Source of the DNA: Lunatimonas sp. | GTDB taxonomy: Bacteria; Bacteroidota; Bacteroidia; Cytophagales; Cyclobacteriaceae | DNA length: 64,000 bases | Direction of reading: 5' to 3' | Assembly (NCBI RefSeq): GCF_020832325.1 | Contig: NZ_JAFIEU010000020.1 | Location: 40,712 to 104,711 of the forward strand | Shown: piece after piece, positions 24,909 through 34,013 of the stretch | Layout of the letters: the number at the start of each line of letters is the position of its first letter | Numbering within the stretch: the stretch's first letter is position 1 | Position numbers and translations under genes: made by a program | Notes under the pieces: model-generated | Database searches by the model: none | What the model saw: only the letters and a program-made list of their open reading frames with translations | What the model was told of the DNA's origin: nothing

Positions 24909-25991
24909 TTAGGAATATTTAAGCGTTCTTAAAATACTTCTGCATATCAGCTCTTGCTCTTCAAAACTCAAACCAAAATACAAAGGAAGACACAGAATTC
25001 TCTTGGAAATATCTTCAGAAATTGGGGCAGAACTAGGCTTCAAATATCCGAGAGTATTTAAACTTGGATAAAAATAACGTCTAGTAAATACCCTTTTAAC
25101 TTCTAAATTAGACTTAACCAATAAGGCTTCTGCTTCACTCTTAAATAACACCGGGTAATAGGAATGATTTACCGTTGCCCTATCCAACACTTTCAACTTG
25201 GGGAATCCTACCTTTGCCAAGAGCTGATCGTAGGCATGGGATTGCTTTTTCCTACTGGCTAAAATTTCACTAATATATCGCAAATTTAGGACACCCATAG
25301 CTGCATGAAATTCCGAGTTTTTTCCGTTAATTCCAACGCCACTAAATTTTTCAGGGCCATCATGGCCAAAATTTCTTAAATAGGCCATCCGCCTTAGTAG
25401 CTCCGGATTCCTCGTGAATACTGCACCTCCTTCTACGGTGTGAAATAACTTGGTCGCATGAAAACTAGTGGTGCAAACGTCCCCCCAATTAAAAATACTC
25501 TCCCCATCATATAGTGTACCAAAACAATGCGCACCGTCGTAAATAACCTTCAAGTTGAACCTATTGGCTATCTTTTGAATCGCCTCTACATCACATGGGT
25601 TTCCAAAACAGTGAGTTGCCAATATTGCTTCTGTATCTTTCGTAATGGCCTCCTCAATTGAATCTGGATTAATATTTAGCGTATCAGGATCTATATCCAC
25701 AAAAACAGGCTCACAACCTTCCCAAACGACACTGCTGGTGGTAGCTACATACGAAAATGGTGTTGTAATAACCTTCTTTGTAATATCCAGCGCCTTTAGA
25801 GCAATTTGAATAGCTACTGTCCCATTTGATAGGTATAGGAGATGTTTGATTCCTAAATACTGTTTTAATTTTAATTCCAGATCGTTGACCAATGGACCGT
25901 TATTAGTATACCAATTTCTATCCCAGATCCCCTCTAGAAATGTGCAATATTCACCCAACGGTGGTTGAAACGGCTTTGTTACTGGTATCAT
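24909..25991 (-). CDS. DegT/DnrJ/EryC1/StrS aminotransferase, VioA-like
   Basis: The 360-aa product is a PLP-dependent sugar aminotransferase. It has TNNGPLVNDLELKLKQYLG, SNGTVAIQIALKAL, the PLP-phosphate pocket aspartate in VIYDGAHCFG, and the Schiff-base lysine in SFHATKLFHTVEGG. The opening MIPVTKPF and the FSYVATTSSVVWEGCEPVFVDID block resemble VioA, which makes dTDP-4-amino-4,6-dideoxyglucose. A GDP-perosamine-type product is also conceivable because gmd is in the cluster and rmlAB are not in view. It overlaps the flippase gene by 4 bp and leads into the ATP-grasp gene. Confidence 0.88.
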   Translation of the reverse strand: MIPVTKPFQPPLGEYCTFLEGIWDRNWYTNNGPLVNDLELKLKQYLGIKHLLYLSNGTVAIQIALKALDITKKVITTPFSYVATTSSVVWEGCEPVFVDIDPDTLNINPDSIEEAITKDTEAILATHCFGNPCDVEAIQKIANRFNLKVIYDGAHCFGTLYDGESIFNWGDVCTTSFHATKLFHTVEGGAVFTRNPELLRRMAYLRNFGHDGPEKFSGVGINGKNSEFHAAMGVLNLRYISEILASRKKQSHAYDQLLAKVGFPKLKVLDRATVNHSYYPVLFKSEAEALLVKSNLEVKRVFTRRYFYPSLNTLGYLKPSSAPISEDISKRILCLPLYFGLSFEEQELICRSILRTLKYS

Positions 25992-27451
25992 ATTTTCAGA
26001 AAAAACTTGAGTTTGATTGGAATATATGGCTGAGCAATGGAAAGGATGTAATTAAATGATTCCCCTCGAAAATATAGACTGGTAAGGACATACACTAGAA
26101 AACCTAAACCAATGTAAGCAATTAAAGCCGCTAATGAGTTAACTGAAAAAAAGAAAACACCGGCGAGCAAAACAACTGCCATTGGAAATGAAAATAGCCC
26201 AACCTTTAAAACATCAAAGACTTGTTGAAATACGGAATATTTTAAAAATTTTGAAGTATAATATGTATTAATAAATAGTGAGATATAGGATGAAATTACT
26301 TGACCAATTAACACTCCATAGATACCAAACTGAACTCCTATCAATAAAGCGATAGAGATAATTATTTTTTTATAAACCTCCAATTTCAAAAATAGATCAG
26401 ATCTACCGTAGACCTTTAATAGATTTAAATTAATAGAGTGGAGGTGAAACAAAGCACCACTTATACAGATTAGTTGCAAAAACGACGTAGCTTCAATCCA
26501 CTGAGGCCCGAGTACATACTCCATAATAGGAGCAGCAAAAACAATTAAAAAAACCATCAACGGAACTATCACATATGAACTTACCAATATGATCTGACGA
26601 TAAGCCACTCGCAACCGATCGGGATTATCCCGTGTTTTTGCTAATAACGGGTACGTTACTTTCTGAATGACACTAATAAGGTTTAGACTTGCTAAATCCT
26701 TAATCTTTTTAGCTTGAGTGTATAAACCGAGTGTTGATGCCGCATATAACTTCCCAATTACCAGCTTATATATATTATTGAATATGGTAGCCAATAATCC
26801 AGATAAAAGCAACTTGTAGCCAAACCCAAACAACCTCTTAAATGCAGAAATATTAAAAATAAACCTAATCCGAATTGGGTTTACCTTCCATAGAACTATG
26901 GCACCAATCATCGATACGAGTAAGTACTGAGCTACCAAAGACCAAACTCCTGCCCCAAAATAGGCCAACAAAATAGAAACTATCCCAGCAACAAGCACCG
27001 CCGGAATTTGAGCAATTGCCTGCTTTTTAAATTCCATTCGCTGAGTCATTTCAGCACGTTGAACAATACTGAGGCCAGATGAAAACACAGACAAACCCAT
27101 CACACGTATCAGCAGAATAAGATCGGGTTGATCGTAAAAATCGGCTACAAGCGTTGCCGTAAAGTATATTAGGATGTAAAATAAACCAGAAAGGAGGATA
27201 TTGAGCCAAAAAACAGTTGATCGATCAATATCGGTAATCGACCGCTCCCGAATCAAAGCCTGCCCCATTCCACTGTCGATAAAACTCTGCGACACCTCAA
27301 AAACGATCATGACCATGGCTACTAAACCAAACTCAGTAGGAGATAGCAGCCTCGCTAGGACAATAAAGATCACAATTTGAATTAGTTGCTGACCAAACCT
27401 CTCAGCAGCCACCCAAATGATTCCTTTACCTGCTTCCTTTTTAAGTGACAT
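25988..27451 (-). CDS. Wzx-type polysaccharide flippase
   Basis: The 487-aa product has about 12-14 hydrophobic segments and the MOP-superfamily (PST/RfbX, MVIN-like) pattern: GIIWVAAERFGQQLIQIVIF at the start, SPTEFGLVAMVMIVF, and GLYTQAKKIKDLASLN in the middle. Such proteins move lipid-linked repeat units across the inner membrane. Its stop overlaps the aminotransferase start by 4 bp (ATGA), so it heads this transcription unit. A promoter-like sequence lies about 134 bp upstream. Confidence 0.9.
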   Translation of the reverse strand: MSLKKEAGKGIIWVAAERFGQQLIQIVIFIVLARLLSPTEFGLVAMVMIVFEVSQSFIDSGMGQALIRERSITDIDRSTVFWLNILLSGLFYILIYFTATLVADFYDQPDLILLIRVMGLSVFSSGLSIVQRAEMTQRMEFKKQAIAQIPAVLVAGIVSILLAYFGAGVWSLVAQYLLVSMIGAIVLWKVNPIRIRFIFNISAFKRLFGFGYKLLLSGLLATIFNNIYKLVIGKLYAASTLGLYTQAKKIKDLASLNLISVIQKVTYPLLAKTRDNPDRLRVAYRQIILVSSYVIVPLMVFLIVFAAPIMEYVLGPQWIEATSFLQLICISGALFHLHSINLNLLKVYGRSDLFLKLEVYKKIIISIALLIGVQFGIYGVLIGQVISSYISLFINTYYTSKFLKYSVFQQVFDVLKVGLFSFPMAVVLLAGVFFFSVNSLAALIAYIGLGFLVYVLTSLYFRGESFNYILSIAQPYIPIKLKFFLKI

Positions 27452-27584
27452 GAATTCTATCTAAACCGAGCAGTTCATAAACGGATTACCGCCCGGAAAT
27501 ATTTTTCTGTTTACTATTTACTGCATGGAAACGACCCAATCAGCGAATCCGCTTTCATCAGGCTGGCTAACTGACGTAAACTTT

Positions 27585-27613
27585 CAAAAATAGGGTAGAA
27601 ACTATAAAAACAA
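27585..27613 (-). promoter_or_regulatory. Probable promoter of the flippase transcription unit
   Basis: On the minus strand TTG (27613-27611) is followed after 18 bp by TATTTTTG (27592-27585), an exact -7 consensus. The -33 box touches the stop codon of the SLBB gene. The leader to the flippase start would be about 125-130 nt. Confidence 0.55.
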
Positions 27614-30232
27614 CTAGTTCCGAACCCTATCAATCAATATCACCAACGTAGTCAAACTAGTCGCCAACCCAACCCATCCCTGTACACTCATCGGTTCTCT
27701 TTCGGGTTTGGTGGGTACGATAATTTCAGCTCCCGGCTCAATAGGGGGATAGGAATTAATAAATAAAAATTTCTTCGTACGTTGTACATCTCCGTTGGCA
27801 TATACCACATAGGACCTGCCTCGTCTGGATTTTTCGGTAAAGCCGCCCGCACGGGAAATGTAATCCTTGAAGCCCGAGTGGACTCTATACCTAGCGGATG
27901 TAGGATACAAGACCTCCCCGCGCATCCTTACCGTCTGTAATTCACGAGGAATACTGAGCACATCCCCTTCACGCAAGATCAAATCATCAGAACCATAGGG
28001 ATTTCTCAGAATGGCCTCCAAGTTGATACCTATGAGTTCTGTATCTTTGATTTGGATCTGACCGACCCCCTCCTGCGCCTCTCCAAGGTCCATAATCGAC
28101 TGCTGTCGGAAATCTCCAACGTCCATAGATTCCCTTTCAGCTTGCTCACTCGATTTGGACTCGGCAATTTTCCGATCAATTCTGGAGGACAAAATCTTGT
28201 CCGACTCCGTCCGGTCCAAGCTATCCCTGCTGATATTGGCTTTCACCTTGGTGAGCGTAGCCGCTTTTATCTCATCCTCACTTAGGTCTTTGTAAAACTC
28301 GTTCCTGCGGATCAAGGTGGCTCCCTTGGGGTAGGCGTAGGGATTGAGCCCACCAGCTCGGCTAACCAAATCAGAAAGTCTCTCATCGGCACGTGCAATG
28401 GCGTATTCACCTGGAAAAAAAGCCTCTCCATCTACCCGTACCAACTGCTCGCGCTGGAAGCCCGGACTCCTTCGTATGATTACATGGTCAAAAGGCCGTA
28501 GTGGCTCCAATGCTTTGGTACCACTGACTTTCAGTTCCTTGTCTATATCCAGAATAATTATCTCGGCCAACTTACCCGAAATATCGTCTTTTACCCTTCT
28601 GGCTACCTCTATTTTTGATGCGGTAGCTGACTCCTTGAACCCGCCTGCTTTTAACACCAAGTCGGCTACAGTCATGTTTTCGCCAAAAGCGAATGCCCCA
28701 GGTCTATTGACTTCCCCCGAGATCTTGACATAATATTCCTCTCGCAGGTCATAGATGCTTGGAATATTCAATACGTCCTCTCTCCTTAATACAATGTCTT
28801 CCTCTTCTCCGTTCAGGATAGCACGAATATCCACCGGCAAAATCTCCAATGAAAAATCACCCTTGGTCCGGTACAAGGTGGCCCGATTGACAAAGGCATC
28901 CTCTCTAAGTCCTTGTGCTCTCGCAACCAAGTCTCTAATCCCCATGCCCTGATTAAGCGCAAAGGTTCCCGGTCGCATCAATGCTCCGGTGATTTGTACC
29001 CTGTTTTCGAATCGGTTGAGAATTTCGCCGACCCTATAGGTATCTCCATCCTTCGGAAAAAAAACCGGAAAATTCGCCGCTTCGACATCCTCTACCCGCA
29101 TCTCGCTACCAGTCATTCTGGTTACTGTCAATCGATCCCGAAAAGCTTGGCTAGAAAAACCACCTGCAAACTGTATCAAATCCTCCAAATTTTCACTTGG
29201 CCGGGTCTCAAATAGGCCCTGCCTTCGTACAGGACCCTGAATCTCCACCCTGGATCGAACCGGCGGCACGATAATTACATCGTTGTCCTGTAGATTTACC
29301 GAACTTGTGAAGTCCCCTCCGATCAAAAAATTGTATATATCTACCTCCGTTACCAACTTGTTATCCCGGTAAATCTGAATATGCCGAAAAGAACCATTCT
29401 CATTCGGACCCCCAGCAGCAAAAAGTGCATTGAACGGAGAAGAAAATGAAGGCAAGGTATAGGTGCCAGGTCGTACGAGTTCGCCTACCATCGAAACGGA
29501 AACTGTCCGAATATTGCCCAACCGGACATCCAAAAAGGTATTGGGATTAGTTCCTGATAGACCGGAATAAATCCTCGTTAAAGCTGATTTTATTCTGCCA
29601 GTAGCCGCAGCAATGCTGGAACCTCCAACCTGAATTGGTCCTACATTTGGGATAAAAATCCTGCCATCTGGATTGATGGTGAGATCGTAGGCTTGTTGCG
29701 ACGCGCCGTACACATCGATTAACAACTGATCGCCAGCACCTACCACATAGCCCTGAGGAGTCGGTACATTTAGGCTTGGATTAAACGTCAGATCTCTGTT
29801 GTGAAATAGCTTGTACCCAAATATCTTCTTCTGCGTTGGAGTAAGGTCGTAGTAAGGATCCGATTTACGTAAAGAATCAAACAAATCGGGTTGCGTTTGC
29901 TGGCCCTGAAGTTGACGCAACTGGCTTCCTACACCGCTCCTTTGTGTTTGCTGTTCAGGTCTTCCTCCGCTTTTTAGTGTATTTACCCGCTGCCGCAGCT
30001 TAGCTACTTCGGCAGCAGGCATTCCCCTTTCAGCGGCCATATTGAGCATTTGCTGTTCGTTCAACCCCTGTGCTTCGCCACGCTTTATCAACTGTTCAAT
30101 CTGTGCGTCCGACAAGTTATCGACTTTCACATTTTGAATTTCCTGCAGCGACTGGCCAAAAACCGACACATGTAGGAGTGTCATCCAAATTATAGAAAGG
30201 ACACTAATTGCCCAAAAACGAGGTCTGATCAT
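27614..30232 (-). CDS. Wza-like polysaccharide export protein with multiple SLBB domains
   Basis: The 872-aa product has a signal peptide (RFWAISVLSIIWMTLLHVSVFGQ). A Gln/Leu-rich helical segment follows (DAQIEQLIKRGEAQGLNEQQ), then the Poly_export domain (YVVGAGDQLLIDVYG near residue 160) and at least five SLBB-type repeats (GELVRPGTYTLP, GALMRPGTFALN, GEVNRPGAFAFG, GEAFFPGEYAIA, GEVLYPTSARYR). It ends in one membrane-spanning segment. It is more than twice as long as E. coli Wza, as is usual for large Bacteroidota SLBB exporters. It should form the outer part of the export channel. ATG 30232 was chosen over a TTG 18 bp upstream. It is transcribed from its own promoter. Confidence 0.9.
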   Translation of the reverse strand: MIRPRFWAISVLSIIWMTLLHVSVFGQSLQEIQNVKVDNLSDAQIEQLIKRGEAQGLNEQQMLNMAAERGMPAAEVAKLRQRVNTLKSGGRPEQQTQRSGVGSQLRQLQGQQTQPDLFDSLRKSDPYYDLTPTQKKIFGYKLFHNRDLTFNPSLNVPTPQGYVVGAGDQLLIDVYGASQQAYDLTINPDGRIFIPNVGPIQVGGSSIAAATGRIKSALTRIYSGLSGTNPNTFLDVRLGNIRTVSVSMVGELVRPGTYTLPSFSSPFNALFAAGGPNENGSFRHIQIYRDNKLVTEVDIYNFLIGGDFTSSVNLQDNDVIIVPPVRSRVEIQGPVRRQGLFETRPSENLEDLIQFAGGFSSQAFRDRLTVTRMTGSEMRVEDVEAANFPVFFPKDGDTYRVGEILNRFENRVQITGALMRPGTFALNQGMGIRDLVARAQGLREDAFVNRATLYRTKGDFSLEILPVDIRAILNGEEEDIVLRREDVLNIPSIYDLREEYYVKISGEVNRPGAFAFGENMTVADLVLKAGGFKESATASKIEVARRVKDDISGKLAEIIILDIDKELKVSGTKALEPLRPFDHVIIRRSPGFQREQLVRVDGEAFFPGEYAIARADERLSDLVSRAGGLNPYAYPKGATLIRRNEFYKDLSEDEIKAATLTKVKANISRDSLDRTESDKILSSRIDRKIAESKSSEQAERESMDVGDFRQQSIMDLGEAQEGVGQIQIKDTELIGINLEAILRNPYGSDDLILREGDVLSIPRELQTVRMRGEVLYPTSARYRVHSGFKDYISRAGGFTEKSRRGRSYVVYANGDVQRTKKFLFINSYPPIEPGAEIIVPTKPEREPMSVQGWVGLATSLTTLVILIDRVRN

Positions 30233-30250
30233 TCTACGCAGATTTTTCAA

Positions 30251-30580
30251 ATTACCATCTCAATAAAATTTATGAAAAAGGAGACACAGCTTCGCCTCCT
30301 CAGTCCCAAACAAACAGGAACATCAACCTAGAAACCGACCCAAAGCCGACGCAAATTCCATGGGTTTAATGATGGCTTTCACAAATCAAGCCACAAAAAT
30401 ACAGATTCTAAATTTAAAAATACAAAGTATCGAAATTATCAAACTAAAGCACCACTTGAATTTACCTAGATCAAAAAATACTACCCTCCTAAAAGAACAA
30501 AAGCCATCAACTCACACCTGAAAAAAACAAACAATGGATTTCCGGGTGTAAACTGATGACTTAATGCACTTTAGCCTGGT
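30251..30580 (-). other. 330-bp intergenic region with the SLBB gene leader
   Basis: This A+T-rich gap separates gmd from the SLBB export gene. Besides the promoter at 30394-30426 it would hold a leader of about 150 nt on the minus strand. Within that leader GGAG and CCTCC segments near 30277-30300 could pair weakly. No T-run terminator or RNA gene was recognized. Because a NusG-like antiterminator is encoded at the head of the locus, this long leader is a possible place of action. Confidence 0.45.
30394..30426 (-). promoter_or_regulatory. Promoter of the SLBB export gene
   Basis: Read on the minus strand, TTTG (30426-30423) is followed after 21 bp by TATTTTTG (30401-30394). Both boxes match the Bacteroidota consensus exactly and the spacing is at the upper end of the normal range. 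Confidence 0.65.
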
Positions 30581-31720
30581 TTATTCGGCTTGGTTCAATA
30601 CCTTATGGCCTCCTTTGATTAAGTGGATATCCCGCTGAAACAAGCGAACATCCGAAGAAACCATATCGGCTACAAGCATAGGAAGGTCGTACTTCGGTGT
30701 CCAACCCAATTTCTCCTTTGCTTTGGTCGGATCTCCGATCAACAGGTCCACCTCTGTGGGACGGAAATAGGCTGCGTCAATCTTTACCAAAACGTCTCCT
30801 ACAGAAACCTTAAAGTTGTCTAATTTAAGTACCTCTTTAGCTAGGGTTTGGTCTATACTATCCAGTATACCAACCTCCTCTATTCCCTGTCCCTCAAACC
30901 GGAGCTTAAAACCGATTTCGGCAAATGCCATTCGGATAAAGTCACGTACGGTCGTAGTAACCCCCGTGGCAATCACATAATCCTCTGCCTCTTCCTGTTG
31001 CAAAATCCTCCACATTGCTTCTACATAGTCCTTTGCATGTCCCCAGTCCCGCTTGGCATCCAAATTTCCCATGTATAAATTCGTCTGAAGACCCAAACCG
31101 ATTTTGGCCACCGCTCGGGTGATTTTTCGGGTCACAAAGGTCTCCCCTCTCAAGGGCGACTCGTGATTAAACAAAATCCCATTACAGGCATACATACCGT
31201 AGGCCTCCCGATAATTGACCGTGATCCAATAGCCATATAACTTAGCCACGGCATACGGTGATCTGGGGTAAAAAGGTGTCGTTTCCGACTGAGGCACCTG
31301 CTGTACCAGTCCATACAACTCTGAAGTGGAAGCCTGATACACCTTGGTTTTCTTTTCCATTCCCAACAGACGGACCGCTTCCAAAATTCGCAGGGTACCT
31401 ATCCCATCCGCATTTGCAGTATACTCCGGCGTATCGAAGCTTACTTTCACGTGACTCATAGCCGCCAAATTGTAAACCTCATCCGGTTTCGTCTCCTGAA
31501 TAATTCGGGTCAGGTTCATCGAATCGGTAAGATCTCCATAATGCAAAAACAAATTCTTATTCTCCTCGTGCGGATCCTGATAAAGATGGTCTATACGGTC
31601 TGTGTTAAAAAGCGAAGCCCTACGCTTGATCCCGTGTACGATATACCCCTTTTCCAAAAGTAATTCAGCAAGGTAAGCACCGTCCTGCCCTGTGATCCCC
31701 GTAATTAATGCTGTCTTCAT
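30581..31720 (-). CDS. gmd: GDP-mannose 4,6-dehydratase
   Basis: The 379-aa product has the NADP motif [19 protein letters not shown] at residues 7-25, [12 protein letters not shown], the STSELYG strand with the catalytic threonine/serine-glutamate pair, and [12 protein letters not shown] (YxxxK). [16 protein letters not shown] is the family signature. It converts GDP-D-mannose to GDP-4-keto-6-deoxymannose, the entry to GDP-fucose and related sugars. It follows fcl and manC on the same strand, completing the three-gene supply for GDP-L-fucose. Usual length is 345-375, so the protein is complete. Confidence 0.96.
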   Translation of the reverse strand: MKTALITGITGQDGAYLAELLLEKGYIVHGIKRRASLFNTDRIDHLYQDPHEENKNLFLHYGDLTDSMNLTRIIQETKPDEVYNLAAMSHVKVSFDTPEYTANADGIGTLRILEAVRLLGMEKKTKVYQASTSELYGLVQQVPQSETTPFYPRSPYAVAKLYGYWITVNYREAYGMYACNGILFNHESPLRGETFVTRKITRAVAKIGLGLQTNLYMGNLDAKRDWGHAKDYVEAMWRILQQEEAEDYVIATGVTTTVRDFIRMAFAEIGFKLRFEGQGIEEVGILDSIDQTLAKEVLKLDNFKVSVGDVLVKIDAAYFRPTEVDLLIGDPTKAKEKLGWTPKYDLPMLVADMVSSDVRLFQRDIHLIKGGHKVLNQAE

Positions 31721-31758
31721 GATTTACGATTAAATGAAATTGCCGAAAATATTGATTG

Positions 31759-32712
31759 TTAAATTTTTACTTCCTTTACCCGATCCACATTGGCTAAAAA
31801 CCACTCATAGGTTTCTTTGATCCCTTTTTCCAGGGTAATGGAGGATCGCCACCCCTTCTCTGCCATCTTAGAAACATCCATCAACTTCCTGGGGGTACCA
31901 TCCGGTTTTTCGGAGTCCCATACAATGGAACCCTGATGGCCGGTGGTTCGCTGTATCAACTCAGCCAACTCCTTGATCGTCAGGTCTACACCCGTACCGA
32001 CATTATACAAGTTATCTTCGAATGTGTGTTCCATCGCAAAAATAACCGCATCAGCCATATCATCCACGTGCAAAAACTCCCTCATCGGCGTGCCTGAGCC
32101 CCACAAAACCACATCGGAGTGCCCATTTAATTTGGCTTCGTGAAACTTACGGATCATCGCCGGAAGCACATGGCTGGTCTCTAAATCGAAATTATCAAAA
32201 GGCCCGTACAGATTCGTGGGCATTAGACTAATAAAGTCTTTGGAAAACTGCTTACGGATCGCTTCGCATGCCTTTACCCCTGAAATTTTGGCCAATGCAT
32301 ACCACTCATTGGTAGGTTCCAACGCAGACGTAAGCAGGTACTCCTCCTTTAAAGGCTGAGGAGCAAATTTCGGATATATACAGGAACTCCCCAAAAAAAT
32401 AAATTTCTCAACCCCCGACTGTAGGGAACTATCTATTAAATTATTCTGAATCAGCATATTATCCATCAAGAACTGGTAGGGATAATTATTGTTAGCCAAT
32501 ATTCCCCCTACTCTGGCAGCGGCATCGATGACCACTTCAGGCCTCTTTTCACTGAAAAAGTCCCGAACGGCCTGCTGATTTCTCAGGTCCAATTCTTTGC
32601 TGCTGGATCCGATCAATCCAGTATAGCCTTTCTTTACGAGAGACCGCCAAATCGCCGCACCTACCATCCCATGATGGCCGGAAATGTAAATCTTTGCATG
32701 TTTATCAACCAT
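31759..32712 (-). CDS. fcl: GDP-L-fucose synthase
   Basis: The 317-aa product has the nucleotide-binding motif GHHGMVGAAIWRSL near residue 12, the FLGSSCIYPKFAPQP strand and the catalytic Tyr-Lys pair in EWYALAKISG. MPTNLYGPFDNF and MREFLHVDDMADA segments are typical of GDP-fucose synthase (WcaG). It epimerizes and reduces GDP-4-keto-6-deoxymannose to GDP-L-fucose. It stands between manC (5 bp) and gmd (38 bp) in one operon. Confidence 0.95.
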   Translation of the reverse strand: MVDKHAKIYISGHHGMVGAAIWRSLVKKGYTGLIGSSSKELDLRNQQAVRDFFSEKRPEVVIDAAARVGGILANNNYPYQFLMDNMLIQNNLIDSSLQSGVEKFIFLGSSCIYPKFAPQPLKEEYLLTSALEPTNEWYALAKISGVKACEAIRKQFSKDFISLMPTNLYGPFDNFDLETSHVLPAMIRKFHEAKLNGHSDVVLWGSGTPMREFLHVDDMADAVIFAMEHTFEDNLYNVGTGVDLTIKELAELIQRTTGHQGSIVWDSEKPDGTPRKLMDVSKMAEKGWRSSITLEKGIKETYEWFLANVDRVKEVKI

Positions 32713-32717
32713 ACTGC

Positions 32718-33713
32718 TTACGATAAGAGTTCAGGGTTTTCCTTTTCCAACCGTTCATAGATCTTTTTTACGTCTTGAGCCTTCGAACGGTCCATTACCA
32801 AAACCGCGTCTGCCGTTTCTACTAAAATTACATTTTCAACGCCCAGAAACTCCACCCGCTTGCCCGATCCAATGGCCAAATTAGACCCTTGCCGGGCAGG
32901 ACTGTCCGCTGGGGTGTGCTCGTACAAGGCCTCAAACGACCCCATATCAGACCAATCGAATTTTGCCGGAACCACTTTGATCCGTTTAGATCGTTCCATA
33001 ACGGCATAATCAACGCTGATAGAGGGGATTTCCATGCTTTCAGCAAGTGGGAGGAACCCGTCCTTTGAAAGCTCAAAGGCCTTTTTCGATTTCGCATAAA
33101 CCTCGGGCTCATACTGTTTGAGCTCATCCAAAAACACACCGGCAGCAAAGCAAAACATGCCGCTGTTCCACAAGAAATTTCCCTGGGCAATAAACTCCTC
33201 CGCTAGTGCGGACGAGGGCTTTTCACGAAAGGACAAAACCTCGTTGCCGGCATACTCGATGTATCCAAACCCGGTTTCTGGTTTGGTAGGTACCAATCCA
33301 AAGGTCACCAAATGCTTGTCTCCTGCCAATTGAATTGCCTGCTGAATCGCTGCTGCGTATGCATCGCCTTCCTGAATAAGATGATCTGACGGAGTTACCA
33401 ACAATATATCCTCCGAATCAGCCAAAAAGGCTGCAAACGCAATGGCCGCAGCTGTATTCCGGGGTGCAGCCTCAACAACCTCACGGTACTGACTGCCCTG
33501 AAGACTCTTTAAGGAATCCCTCGACAATAAGTAATTGTCCTTTCCACCTACTACCACCACCTTTTCACAAAACGGTTGATTCCGCTGTACGGTAAGTTCA
33601 AACAATGACCTCCCCTCAAATAGGGGCAAATACTGCTTAGGTCTTGATTTTCTTGATAAGGGCCAAAGCCTACTTCCAACCCCACCGGATAAAATTACGT
33701 TAATCACACTCAT
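32718..33713 (-). CDS. manC: Mannose-1-phosphate guanylyltransferase
   Basis: The 331-aa product has the pyrophosphorylase signature LSGGVGSRLWPLSRKSRPKQ at residues 8-27. LVTPSDHLI, GYIEYAGNEV, the sugar-binding GNFLWNSGMF and KFDWSDMGSFEAL follow. It makes GDP-mannose from mannose-1-phosphate and GTP. The length fits the single-domain type without the C-terminal isomerase part of bifunctional ManC. It is the first gene of the EPS locus, divergent from the NusG-like gene across 300 bp. Confidence 0.95.
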   Translation of the reverse strand: MSVINVILSGGVGSRLWPLSRKSRPKQYLPLFEGRSLFELTVQRNQPFCEKVVVVGGKDNYLLSRDSLKSLQGSQYREVVEAAPRNTAAAIAFAAFLADSEDILLVTPSDHLIQEGDAYAAAIQQAIQLAGDKHLVTFGLVPTKPETGFGYIEYAGNEVLSFREKPSSALAEEFIAQGNFLWNSGMFCFAAGVFLDELKQYEPEVYAKSKKAFELSKDGFLPLAESMEIPSISVDYAVMERSKRIKVVPAKFDWSDMGSFEALYEHTPADSPARQGSNLAIGSGKRVEFLGVENVILVETADAVLVMDRSKAQDVKKIYERLEKENPELLS

Positions 33714-34013
33714 GTCAGAAAGTAAAAATTAAGGTCATCAAAATAGGATCAAATCAGTTGATAAACCGGGTAAAGTTAAGAAAACCCCCGCTATCTAGCT
33801 GCAAAACTAATAAAAAATAATGAAACCCATTTTATACAATTCAAATTACATTTTTTTTGATATTTAAATACATCTATAAAAGTCGAGTGGCAGTCCGCCA
33901 AATGATTTTCGCATTGCCAGATTAACAGGGAATAAAAAATATTTGACTTAGATACGTTCGGAAATCGGCACTCAAATGAATAATTTTGCCTAAAGCTTAT
34001 AAATACCCTAGAG
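33714..34013. other. Divergent control region of the EPS locus (300 bp)
   Basis: This A+T-rich region separates manC (minus) and the NusG-like gene (plus). On the minus strand TAGTTTTG (33809-33802) fits the -7 box and would give a leader of about 80 nt for manC, but no clear -33 box is seen. On the plus strand a better promoter is at 33957-33988. No RNA gene or large repeat was seen. Confidence 0.5.
33957..33988 (+). promoter_or_regulatory. Probable promoter of the NusG-like gene
   Basis: TTCG (33957-33960) and TAATTTTG (33981-33988) are separated by 20 bp. The -7 box is an exact consensus and the -33 box has one mismatch to TTTG. The ATG is 25 bp after the -7 box, leaving a short leader. 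Confidence 0.5.

Noticed and set aside
30541..30580. Terminator after gmd
   Set aside because: The ACACC/GGTGT pairing is short and interrupted by a 21-nt loop without a T-run in the right place.
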